A stretch of 40,337 bases of DNA, from positions 1 through 40,337 of IMG/VR virus record IMGVR_UViG_3300022074_000118. One strand, given 5' to 3'. Under the pieces are notes generated by a model. It was not told where the DNA came from. It worked only from the letters and a program-made list of their open reading frames with translations, and did no database searches. Position numbers and translations under genes: made by a program. Of the stretch, positions 30,479 through 38,728 are shown one piece after another. Position 1 is the stretch's first letter. Each line of letters opens with the position of its first letter. Source of the stretch: a virus.

Positions 30479-30766
30479 ATGACCAGCAAAACATACTACA
30501 ATAGCCCCGGAGCTCGTGCAGATGGAACACCTTCTGGTCAGAACGGGGAGATGGCTCAAGATAAAACCAAAGATCCTTCAGATAGTCTTGTAGGACGTGT
30601 AGGAATAGAACTTAACAGGCGTAACGCCGGAAAGCCCGACTTGATTAATAAAGATGGCGTTAACGTAACTGTCCGGACATTAAGCGCAGGAATCAACGCT
30701 GGTATCATCAAATCTAAAGATATCAAAAATAAGAATCCGATAAAACCAAAATCTAACCGTGACTGA
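30479..30766 (+). CDS. Small protein between terminase subunits
   Basis: Ninety-five residues. N-terminus rich in Gly, Ser, Asp and Asn (SPGARADGTPSGQNGEMAQD) then a basic C-terminus (NKNPIKPKSNRD). The tail overlaps the TerL start. No recognised domain; it may be a packaging accessory. Confidence 0.6.
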   Translation: MTSKTYYNSPGARADGTPSGQNGEMAQDKTKDPSDSLVGRVGIELNRRNAGKPDLINKDGVNVTVRTLSAGINAGIIKSKDIKNKNPIKPKSNRD

Positions 30767-32465
30767 TGATGCGAATCCCACTCCGCCCAAACGTCCACGT
30801 GGGCGACCTAAGAAGGACCCCGATGCCCCGAAAGCATCGTACCATCTTTCCCGTGCAGAAACAGCCCGCCGTGAAACTCAAAAGAGAATACGCCGTAACA
30901 AGAAAAAAGCGGACAAACTAGAAGGTCAAGCCAAACGCTACCGTCAAGTTGTTCGTGAACAGAAGAAAGCCGCACAGAATGTCGAAAATGCTCTCAACGG
31001 TGAAAAGTCACGTGTTATCGATCAGGGTGAGATTAACAGCCTCCCTAAATCAGTTCGAGATCTCGTTGAAGATTCTGAGGTGGTATTTAAGCCTAACGAT
31101 GGCCCTCAGTTTGATTTCCTCTCGGCTCCAGAGCAAGATGTCCTGTATGGCGGAGCGGCTGGCGGGGGTAAATCTTTCGCTCTCCTTGCGGACCCTCTTC
31201 GTTATTGTCATAATGCTAATTTTCGTGGCCTTCTGCTCCGCCGCACTCTAGACGAGCTAACAGAGCTTATCGACAAATCAAAACAACTGTACCCCAAAGC
31301 GTTCCCCGGTGCAGTGTTCCGTGAATCCAAATCAACGTGGAACTTCCCCTCTGGGGCAACTCTCTGGTTCACCTATCTAGAAAAAGACCGTGACGTTACC
31401 CGCTTTCAGGGTCAAGCGTTTGCGTGGATAGGCATCGACGAGATAACACAGTATCCGTCCTCTTACGTGTGGGACTACCTACGCTCTCGTCTGCGTACGA
31501 CTGATCCGGAACTCATGGGGCAACTCTCCATGCGTTGCACAGCCAACCCCGGTGGGGTAGGAGGCTGGTGGGTCAAGAAGATGTACATCGACGCAGCACC
31601 GCACAATACGACATATCCGGCAATAGATATCGAAACAGGCAAACCGTTCGTGTGGCCTGTTGGTCACGAGAAAGAGGGAGAGCCTCTGTTCTATCGCCGC
31701 TTTATCCCCGCACGTCTTACCGACAACCCATACCTCATGGCGGACGGACAGTACGAGGCGATGCTACGCTCCCTCCCAGAGGTAGAGCGCAAGCGTCTTC
31801 TTGATGGGGACTGGGACGTTGCCGAAGGTGCAGCGTTCCCAGAGTTTAGCAGGGTTCGCCACGTGGTTGATCCCGTAGAGTTGCCAACCAACTGGCCTCG
31901 CATCAGAGCCGCTGACTACGGCTACAGTTCTCCGTCATGTGTCCTGTGGGGCGCAATCGACTGGGACAACAACATCTGGGTCTACCGTGAACTCTACGGC
32001 AAGGGTATGACAGGCGAACAGCTTGCCAGTCGTATCATGGAGATGGAGGCAGACGATCAGCCACCACACTACACGGTGCTTGACTCCTCCTGTTGGAACA
32101 AGACTGGGCTTGGCCCGTCTATTGCAGAAACAATGATACGGTGCGGCGTGAGGTGGACACCCTCTGACCGGAACCGTTTAGCGGGTAAGATGGAGATCCA
32201 CCGTCGTCTGTCGGATGATCCGTACACCAACGAACCCCGTATGAAGATATTCAACACCTGTCAGAACACAATCAAACAACTGTCAGGTATTCCGCTGTCT
32301 AAGAACAACAGCGAAGACGTAGACACAAAGGCTGAAGACCACGCCTACGACGCACTGAGATATATGCTAATGACAAGAACATCAGGATACGCAACGATCA
32401 ACAATCAGCTTCGCGGCATCAAAGACCGTGTGTATCAGCCGATGGATTCGACGTTCGGGTACTAA
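30759..32465 (+). CDS. terL: Terminase large subunit
   Basis: Five hundred sixty-eight residues; the ATP-driven motor that cuts and packages DNA. N-terminal basic AT-hook-like tail (KRPRGRPKKD at 11-20). ATPase: Walker A GGAAGGGKS (131-139), Walker B WIGIDE (223-228), coupling motif near CTANPGG. C-terminal nuclease: AADYGYSSPS (first acidic residue), YTVLDSSCW and EDHAYDALRYMLM. Translation starts at a GTG (30759) overlapping the previous stop; no better start exists upstream of the ATPase. Confidence 0.95.
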   Translation: MTDDANPTPPKRPRGRPKKDPDAPKASYHLSRAETARRETQKRIRRNKKKADKLEGQAKRYRQVVREQKKAAQNVENALNGEKSRVIDQGEINSLPKSVRDLVEDSEVVFKPNDGPQFDFLSAPEQDVLYGGAAGGGKSFALLADPLRYCHNANFRGLLLRRTLDELTELIDKSKQLYPKAFPGAVFRESKSTWNFPSGATLWFTYLEKDRDVTRFQGQAFAWIGIDEITQYPSSYVWDYLRSRLRTTDPELMGQLSMRCTANPGGVGGWWVKKMYIDAAPHNTTYPAIDIETGKPFVWPVGHEKEGEPLFYRRFIPARLTDNPYLMADGQYEAMLRSLPEVERKRLLDGDWDVAEGAAFPEFSRVRHVVDPVELPTNWPRIRAADYGYSSPSCVLWGAIDWDNNIWVYRELYGKGMTGEQLASRIMEMEADDQPPHYTVLDSSCWNKTGLGPSIAETMIRCGVRWTPSDRNRLAGKMEIHRRLSDDPYTNEPRMKIFNTCQNTIKQLSGIPLSKNNSEDVDTKAEDHAYDALRYMLMTRTSGYATINNQLRGIKDRVYQPMDSTFGY

Positions 32466-32468
32466 GGT

Positions 32469-34262
32469 ATGGCAGAGAAACGACTAACATCAGCGCAAAA
32501 ACGTAATCTCACATTACGAGGTCTTTTCGAACTTGAGGGTTCTCAGAAAGAAAACGTACGCGCAGAAACCGGGCGTTTTATAAAAGAGCTTGAGGGAGTT
32601 GTAGACCCTGTATCAGGACAGAATGTCTTGGATATGAAAGTTCAAGATATGGATGTCGGTCAAGTTGTAGGCGACGTAATTGAAAAAAGTAAGTTTGGTA
32701 TTAGCGACGCTGAAAATAATCCGGAAACACGCACCCGGAGTCAGGGTTTAATTGTTCGACTTAAAACAATGTTTGGTGGAGCGGGATATCCTACAGACTA
32801 TGTCAACAAAGAAGTTCAAAACTATTTAGGTGAAGACGCTTACGAGGCAAACACTAAAATGAGTTTGTTCAGGGCGCGTAAAACACTTTTAGGGCTTCCT
32901 GACGATATTTATCCAAAATTAAAAACTGTATTACAAGACCCCAATTTACCTCAAGACACAAAGCTACAGTTTTCTGCACACTTATTTGGGGGCTTCCGCC
33001 CAGCTACTCTTAAAGAATTTGACATTAAAAACTTTGATGCTCAAAAGGGGATAATCTCTGTATATGATGCTAAATCTAAAAAGACAAAGGTAACTGTACT
33101 CAATCCTGTTCTTGTCGATATATTTAAACAAGCATCCGAAGGGCGTAAAACTGGGCCAATATTTTTGGATGTCACCAGTAACACTAAAATTATTAATGAT
33201 AGATTAAAAAATGTTGTTGGAGAAGTATCTTTTTTAAAACCTTCAGGGAATATTGAGAAAGAACAATTTTCTGTATATAAACTTCGCAATATGAATGAGA
33301 CTTTGCTCTCAGAAACAGGATTAAATACAGAGGATACTGCATTTCTAAGTGGTAGGGCACAAGCCACAGAAGCGGGAGGGTATGTAACTCAGAAAAGCCG
33401 TAAACGTAGAGTAGATCGTGCGGGACAAGAAGTAGTTGCAAAAATTATCGGTTATTCTGGCGACGCTAATCCTGCTCAATTTGGAGCAGATACTGGTTTA
33501 AAACTAAGTGCCAAATCCAAAAATATACCCATCTTAACAAGTCTTTTAGATGACGAGGATTACGTAAAAGCATTGCCGGAGGGCTTTTTAGAAAGTCTAC
33601 CTGAAGAAGGTCAAGCACCCACAGGAAAAGCTGCAGAAGCTGATCCAGAACTAACAGAACAACGCCGTCTACAAGCCTTAGAAGAAAGCCGCAAAGTTAC
33701 AGAAGCGGCGGGACTTGAGGCCGATGATTTAGAAAGGGAGCGTCGCCGCCTCGCATTAGAGCAGCCTGAACTTACTGAAGAAGAAGCGTTGCGGTTGGCT
33801 CGTGAACGCGCAACCCGACAACAGGCAACTCAACAAGTTAAACAAGAGAAAAAGGCTGAAACCACCGCCGCTGAAAAGCAGCAAGCACGAGAGGATGTAA
33901 AAGGGTTTTTTGAACGAGCTAACGAGGCTCTATCTAAGCTCCCGCCACCTGTTAAAAAAGCAATCCCTATCGCTGGCACCGCCGCTAGTTTACTTGCTGC
34001 CGACGCAAAACGACAAGAAGCAAAGGCGGCTGCTGAAGAGGGTCGTCCCATAGTAGCAGCTTTACGAGGGGCACAAGCGGTTGAAGAAGTCGTTAGCCCA
34101 CTGCCTTTTACCACTGGGGACGTTGAAGATTTGGTTGTTACAGAGAGAACACCACAAGAAGAAGAATTTTTACGTGCACAACGAGAAACACGCGCAGAGC
34201 GTATGGGAGCACGTAGAGAAAGGGCTGCATCTGCCCAAATGGATGCACTAATGTCAAAATAG
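32469..34262 (+). CDS. Tyrosine-recombinase-like domain fused to a long helical tail
   Basis: Five hundred ninety-seven residues. Residues about 90-150 look like a core-binding domain, and 160-310 match a tyrosine recombinase catalytic domain: SAHLFGGFRPATLKEFDI (box I Arg177), SVYDAKSKKTKVTVLNP (Lys204-207), SVYKLRNMNET (box II Arg273, with Tyr270 at the His position) and LSGRAQATEAGGYVT (Arg296 at the LGH His, nucleophile Tyr305 at the standard +9 spacing). Residues 385-480 are Glu/Arg-rich coiled coil and 490-545 an Ala-rich, weakly hydrophobic stretch, unlike any integrase. It lies between the terminase and portal genes. It may be active, or reused as a structural fold. Confidence 0.65.
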   Translation: MAEKRLTSAQKRNLTLRGLFELEGSQKENVRAETGRFIKELEGVVDPVSGQNVLDMKVQDMDVGQVVGDVIEKSKFGISDAENNPETRTRSQGLIVRLKTMFGGAGYPTDYVNKEVQNYLGEDAYEANTKMSLFRARKTLLGLPDDIYPKLKTVLQDPNLPQDTKLQFSAHLFGGFRPATLKEFDIKNFDAQKGIISVYDAKSKKTKVTVLNPVLVDIFKQASEGRKTGPIFLDVTSNTKIINDRLKNVVGEVSFLKPSGNIEKEQFSVYKLRNMNETLLSETGLNTEDTAFLSGRAQATEAGGYVTQKSRKRRVDRAGQEVVAKIIGYSGDANPAQFGADTGLKLSAKSKNIPILTSLLDDEDYVKALPEGFLESLPEEGQAPTGKAAEADPELTEQRRLQALEESRKVTEAAGLEADDLERERRRLALEQPELTEEEALRLARERATRQQATQQVKQEKKAETTAAEKQQAREDVKGFFERANEALSKLPPPVKKAIPIAGTAASLLAADAKRQEAKAAAEEGRPIVAALRGAQAVEEVVSPLPFTTGDVEDLVVTERTPQEEEFLRAQRETRAERMGARRERAASAQMDALMSK

Positions 34263-34273
34263 GAGTAGACAAA

Positions 34274-34495
34274 ATGCCGGGTAATAACTATAATTATGGT
34301 GCGGGCTACATTATGGGTCAAGACAAACAGTCTGTTGATCAAAACGTAGGCGAAACCCAACTGTACCGTGAATCACTAGAGTTTGATACGAAAACTGCAC
34401 AAGGCGTTCTCACTGAGGACATGCCTAAGAAGCAGACCAAGCCTACTGACACAGGTATTATGAAACAGGCTGAAGATCACAGCATCTACGGCTAA
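34274..34495 (+). CDS. Small protein upstream of portal
   Basis: Seventy-three residues with AGGAG ahead of the ATG. Gly/Asn/Tyr-rich start (MPGNNYNYGAGYIMGQDKQS) and a polar remainder. Position just before the portal suggests a head or connector accessory. No family recognised. Confidence 0.7.
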   Translation: MPGNNYNYGAGYIMGQDKQSVDQNVGETQLYRESLEFDTKTAQGVLTEDMPKKQTKPTDTGIMKQAEDHSIYG

Positions 34496-34510
34496 TCCAA
34501 AGGGGCCACT

Positions 34511-36637
34511 ATGGACGAGGATATGATGCCATCTGGTGACGATCAACCAGATGTGATTGACAACGCTGAAGAGATAGCCCCCGGACTTGCAGGTTTGATA
34601 CAGGAACGGTTCCGCTCTGCGGAGACGGGCCGCTATAATCACGAGCAACGCTGGTTGCAAGCCTACAAGAACTTTCGGGGCAACTTTAACGACGGGACGA
34701 CGCAGTACCGCGATTCCGAACGTTCGAAAGTCTTTCTAAAAATAACAAAGACAAAGGTCTTGGCAGCATACGGTCAGATCGTTGATATCCTGTTCGCTAA
34801 CAAGAAGTTTCCGCTGACAGTTGAGAACACACCTGTCCCAGAAGGGATTGCTGAGTTCGCACATATGGAAACGCCCCTTGATCAGGCTCAACCCCAACCA
34901 GATCCATTCGGGTTTGACGGTGATGGTCGGGAGATACCTCCCGGCGGCACAGAAGCCGTAGAGTCTGAAAACTTTCTTGGTGGACTCAAGGACGAGTACG
35001 CCGGACTTCCTCTGCGTGAGGGCAAAGCCCGTTTGGGAGAGCCTCAGATCTCTCCTGCCGCTGAAGCAGCCCGTCGTCTTGAAAAGCACATCCACGATCA
35101 GCTTCTCGATTCTAACGCAGTCAACGTCATGCGTACTGCTGTGTTCGAGTCAGCACTGTTCGGGACAGGCATCGTCAAGGGTCCTCTCAACTTCCAGAAG
35201 ACAGTGTGTCGGTGGGAACGTAACGAAGAGGGAGAGCGTATGTACAGCCCGTTCGAGAAGGTTGTGCCCCGTATCGAAGCTGTATCCGTGTGGGACTTTC
35301 ACCCAGACCCCTCCGCTACAAGTCTAGAGGACGCAGAGTACGTCATTCAGCGTCACCGCATGAACCGCCAACAGCTACGTGCGCTACAGCAGCGTCCATT
35401 CTTCGACAAAGAAATTCTTGCCGATGTTATTGCTAACGGTCCAAACTATACCGACAAGTATTATGAAGATACTGTTCGAAACGATGAGAATGACCCTGCA
35501 TATCAAGACAATCGCTTTGAGGTTCTAGAATACTGGGGCGTACTTGACGCTTACTTTGCCAAAGAGATTGGCATGGACATTCCGGCTGGCATGGACGATC
35601 TTGACCAGCTTCAGATCAATGCTTGGGTCTGCGGTCCTCGCGTTTTACGCTGTGTGTTGAACCCGTTTACTCCGGCGCGTATTCCGTATTGCGCCATGCC
35701 GTTCGAAGTTAACCCGTACAACATCTTTGGTGTTGGCGTAGCTGAGAACATGGAAGACGCACAGATGCTGATGAACGGTCACATGCGTATGGCGATTGAC
35801 AACCTTGCTCTCGCTGGCAACCTTGTGTTCGACGTAGACGAGGCGGCTCTGGTCCCCGGACAGAACTTCGATATCTTCCCCGGAAAGATCTTCCGACGAC
35901 AGTCGGGAGTTACAGGGACAGCAATCAACGGGTTGAAGTTCCCCAACACGGCTGGTGAGAACATCCAGATGTATCAGATCGCCCGTCAGCTTGCCGACGA
36001 AGAGACAGGTATCCCGTCTATCATGCACGGGCAAACAGGCGTTACGGGCACAGGGCGCACGGCAGCGGGTCTGTCGATGCTGCTAGGCTCTGCCAGCCTG
36101 TCTATGAAAACAGTAATTAAGAACATCGACGACTTCATGTTGAAGCCTTTGGGAGAAGCATACTTTCAGTGGAATATGCAGTTCAACGATGACGCTCCGG
36201 ACATTGTAGGGGACTTGGAGATCAAGCCTCGCGGTGCCGCAGCAGTCATGCAGAAGGAGGTACGCACACAGCGTCTTACAGCGTTGTTGCAGACGGTAGC
36301 TAACCCGATGTTGGCTCCGTTCATCAAACTACCTAACTTGATGCGAGAGCTTGCGATATCTCAGGACATTGATCCTGATAGTTTGGTCAACAATATGGAC
36401 GAAGCTGCGCTCTACGCCGAAATGCTCAAAGGACTACAAAATGCTCAACAAGGAACAGGCCCGGAAGGTGGCTCCGCTACTCAGCAACCAACAGGCATGG
36501 GAGGGGCTGGAGGCGTACCTCAAGGACCTCCACCAACTGACGATTCGGGGGTTGGTGATGGCACAATCGGAACCGGAGTTGCGCCAACTGCAGGGGAAAG
36601 CGGCTTTACTGGAAATGCTCCTGAAGTTGAGACTTGA
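34511..36637 (+). CDS. Portal protein (head-tail connector)
   Basis: Seven hundred eight residues with AAAGGGG before the ATG. It forms the dodecameric ring at the capsid vertex through which DNA passes. The N-terminal part (RWLQAYKNFRGNFNDGTTQY; KITKTKVLAAYGQIVDILFA) and the core (VRNDENDPAYQDNRFEVLEY; FEVNPYNIFGVGVAENMEDA; HGQTGVTGTGRTAAGLSMLL) match podoviral portals of the P22/marine type. The C-terminal about 90 residues are Gly/Pro-rich and disordered, and this stretch is shared in a second frame with the 36441 gene. Confidence 0.9.
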   Translation: MDEDMMPSGDDQPDVIDNAEEIAPGLAGLIQERFRSAETGRYNHEQRWLQAYKNFRGNFNDGTTQYRDSERSKVFLKITKTKVLAAYGQIVDILFANKKFPLTVENTPVPEGIAEFAHMETPLDQAQPQPDPFGFDGDGREIPPGGTEAVESENFLGGLKDEYAGLPLREGKARLGEPQISPAAEAARRLEKHIHDQLLDSNAVNVMRTAVFESALFGTGIVKGPLNFQKTVCRWERNEEGERMYSPFEKVVPRIEAVSVWDFHPDPSATSLEDAEYVIQRHRMNRQQLRALQQRPFFDKEILADVIANGPNYTDKYYEDTVRNDENDPAYQDNRFEVLEYWGVLDAYFAKEIGMDIPAGMDDLDQLQINAWVCGPRVLRCVLNPFTPARIPYCAMPFEVNPYNIFGVGVAENMEDAQMLMNGHMRMAIDNLALAGNLVFDVDEAALVPGQNFDIFPGKIFRRQSGVTGTAINGLKFPNTAGENIQMYQIARQLADEETGIPSIMHGQTGVTGTGRTAAGLSMLLGSASLSMKTVIKNIDDFMLKPLGEAYFQWNMQFNDDAPDIVGDLEIKPRGAAAVMQKEVRTQRLTALLQTVANPMLAPFIKLPNLMRELAISQDIDPDSLVNNMDEAALYAEMLKGLQNAQQGTGPEGGSATQQPTGMGGAGGVPQGPPPTDDSGVGDGTIGTGVAPTAGESGFTGNAPEVET

Positions 36638-36683
36638 TCACGCAGCAGTTATGAAACAAGAGAATGTCACAAACAGAACTTGA
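36441..36683 (+). CDS. Overlapping gene in the +1 frame of the portal 3' end
   Basis: Eighty residues from an ATG at 36441 preceded by AAAGGA, overlapping the portal gene by 197 bases. The product (MLNKEQARKVAPLLSNQQAW then EGLEAYLKDLHQLTIRGLVM and LQGKAALLEMLLKLR) is a normal amphipathic helical protein, whereas the portal frame at this place is low-complexity Gly/Pro. It extends past the portal stop and overlaps the next gene by 20 bases. I read it as a real small connector or portal-associated gene. Confidence 0.65.
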   Translation: MLNKEQARKVAPLLSNQQAWEGLEAYLKDLHQLTIRGLVMAQSEPELRQLQGKAALLEMLLKLRLDHAAVMKQENVTNRT

Positions 36684-38727
36684 TAACTCATTTTTGACGA
36701 CGGGGCTCCCTACAGATCAGAGCACCCCGGATCTTGATGCTGTCGAGTCCCCTGAACTAGATTTCTCTGCTGTTGAGTCGCCTAGTGTAGACTCACCCGG
36801 ATTGTTTGAATACGAAGGGCCGTTTGGTGACTTCACACGCCCCGATGATGACCTTTGGTTTGAAATTAGACGTAAAGCACGGCGAGACCAACGCCTCTTC
36901 GAACGTAGACAAGTCATGGACTTCTATGAAAATTTTAATTTTGAAGAAGACGGAAGCATTAAATTTAAAGACGGTGGCACGTTTGATTTTGATTTTGATC
37001 TAGACATAGACCTTAGAGAATTAGGCTTTAAGCTCCCTGAGTGGAACCCGAAGCTAAAACTTGAAGATGCTATTCCGCGATTAAACTTTGGATACCTTTT
37101 AGAAAAGGACATGATTCCAAAATTTGACACTCCTGAATCTGTTAAGGAGTTTTTTGAAGGGGTAACATCCGGCTTAGATAACTTGATTGGTGGCATAGAT
37201 TTAACCAATCTCGAATCTTTCAAAGACAATTTTGATGGGTATGGCAGCGCAGGTAAATCAGCTTATGACGCAATATCGCAAACTCTCAACTTCTACGAAA
37301 ATCCGTCTTTGACAAATGCTGAAGGTCTTTTAAACAGTTTAAACAAAGCCTCTGAAACTTTTGAAAAAATTGGTTTTCAATCTGGCTCTGACCTTGCAAA
37401 GTTGTCTCCCAACCTATCAGGACTTCTTTTGGATGCGGGTGCTGTGAGTGACATAGCTTCATTTGTGGATGATCCTTCTTTGAAATCTGCGGCACAAGCC
37501 TACGGAAGCATGAATTTTCTTTTGGAAAATTACACTGATCTAGGAAGTATACCGGGTTCTCAGAGCGATATTGCTAAATTAGCGGGCAACGCAGTGACAG
37601 TAATAAACGCTGCTACGCAGTTAGATGATTTCTTCAAAGATCCAACTCTTAGCGGAGCCCTTACCACAAGTGCCGCTGTAGCAAATGCCGCCGCTGTATT
37701 TGGTAGCACGTCAACTGCGGCTACTGCAACAAGCATAGCCAATTTTTTAAATCCAATCACAGCGTTTGTTGCTGGTGTTGGTTTGATCAGGGGGCTCACC
37801 CACGACGCTGACTACACACGATCAGATGGAATTGTCTCCTACGGTAACGGTAAATTCAGTACAACATCCCTTAACGGTGCAGACGGTGGTCCTCTAGCTT
37901 TTAAACATTGGGCTGATGCTCACACATCCACTGCTGTAACCGGACTAAACTCCCTGATCAATGACTACGGTTTTACCGTAGATGAAAAAAAGATGGCTAC
38001 TATATTTAATAGCCACATGAACAAATCCTATATAACAAACAACCCTCAGTATGCAAGGCAGGGAGGTAGGAATCACTCATCCAGTAACGTCGATATGGTT
38101 CTGTCTTTGCTGAAGGCCGGAGCTTTGAAACCGGGAGAGGATACCCCGCTTGTTTTGGTTCAGGATGAAGGCACGTTCGGATCGTTTATGGGCAGTTTCT
38201 TCAGGCAGATGACCAACGATGCCGCAACGTACATGATGGACAACGGCGGGTTTGTTTCACAACAATATAGACGAGGGGCTGGTCAACAGCGGAAAATAGA
38301 ATCTCGAACATATCTCCCCTTCGCGGACAAGCAATCTGCACAAGCCTATATAGATACTAGAGGTATAGGACTTAAAAAGAGCGGTATGCAGGAGATCGGA
38401 AGTAGAAGAGTATACAAAACTCGGAGCATACCTATATTGGGTTTTAACGTAACTGGGCACACAATAAACTCTGACAACTCTATAAAACCCACCACTCTTA
38501 CGTATAACGTCGGAGAGGGCACGGTGAAATACAGAAGCAAGTATACTCCTCAATACACCAGAACATTTAAAACAGAGGCACAAGCCAAAGCGTTTGTTTC
38601 TGCCAATAGCGGAGATGTTGTCGAAAAATATACTCGTCAAGAAGGTAGGTACAAAGAACGCACTGACTACGCCTACATACGACACGAAGGCAAATACCTC
38701 ATAGGCTCAAGAACTGTAAAGATTTAA
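36664..38727 (+). CDS. Large virion protein, unknown
   Basis: Six hundred eighty-seven residues. The N-terminal 60 are acidic and Ser/Pro-rich. A Phe/Asp-rich patch follows (GGTFDFDFDLDIDLREL). The middle (about 170-340) is helical with repeated Leu-Asn-Ser elements, 335-385 is Ala-rich and hydrophobic (AVANAAAVFGSTSTAATATS), and the C-terminus is beta-rich and basic (KYRSKYTPQYTRTFKTEAQA). Lies after the portal. It may be a scaffold-like, connector or ejection protein, and I see no enzymatic motif. Confidence 0.65.
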   Translation: MSQTELDNSFLTTGLPTDQSTPDLDAVESPELDFSAVESPSVDSPGLFEYEGPFGDFTRPDDDLWFEIRRKARRDQRLFERRQVMDFYENFNFEEDGSIKFKDGGTFDFDFDLDIDLRELGFKLPEWNPKLKLEDAIPRLNFGYLLEKDMIPKFDTPESVKEFFEGVTSGLDNLIGGIDLTNLESFKDNFDGYGSAGKSAYDAISQTLNFYENPSLTNAEGLLNSLNKASETFEKIGFQSGSDLAKLSPNLSGLLLDAGAVSDIASFVDDPSLKSAAQAYGSMNFLLENYTDLGSIPGSQSDIAKLAGNAVTVINAATQLDDFFKDPTLSGALTTSAAVANAAAVFGSTSTAATATSIANFLNPITAFVAGVGLIRGLTHDADYTRSDGIVSYGNGKFSTTSLNGADGGPLAFKHWADAHTSTAVTGLNSLINDYGFTVDEKKMATIFNSHMNKSYITNNPQYARQGGRNHSSSNVDMVLSLLKAGALKPGEDTPLVLVQDEGTFGSFMGSFFRQMTNDAATYMMDNGGFVSQQYRRGAGQQRKIESRTYLPFADKQSAQAYIDTRGIGLKKSGMQEIGSRRVYKTRSIPILGFNVTGHTINSDNSIKPTTLTYNVGEGTVKYRSKYTPQYTRTFKTEAQAKAFVSANSGDVVEKYTRQEGRYKERTDYAYIRHEGKYLIGSRTVKI

Positions 38728-38728
38728 C

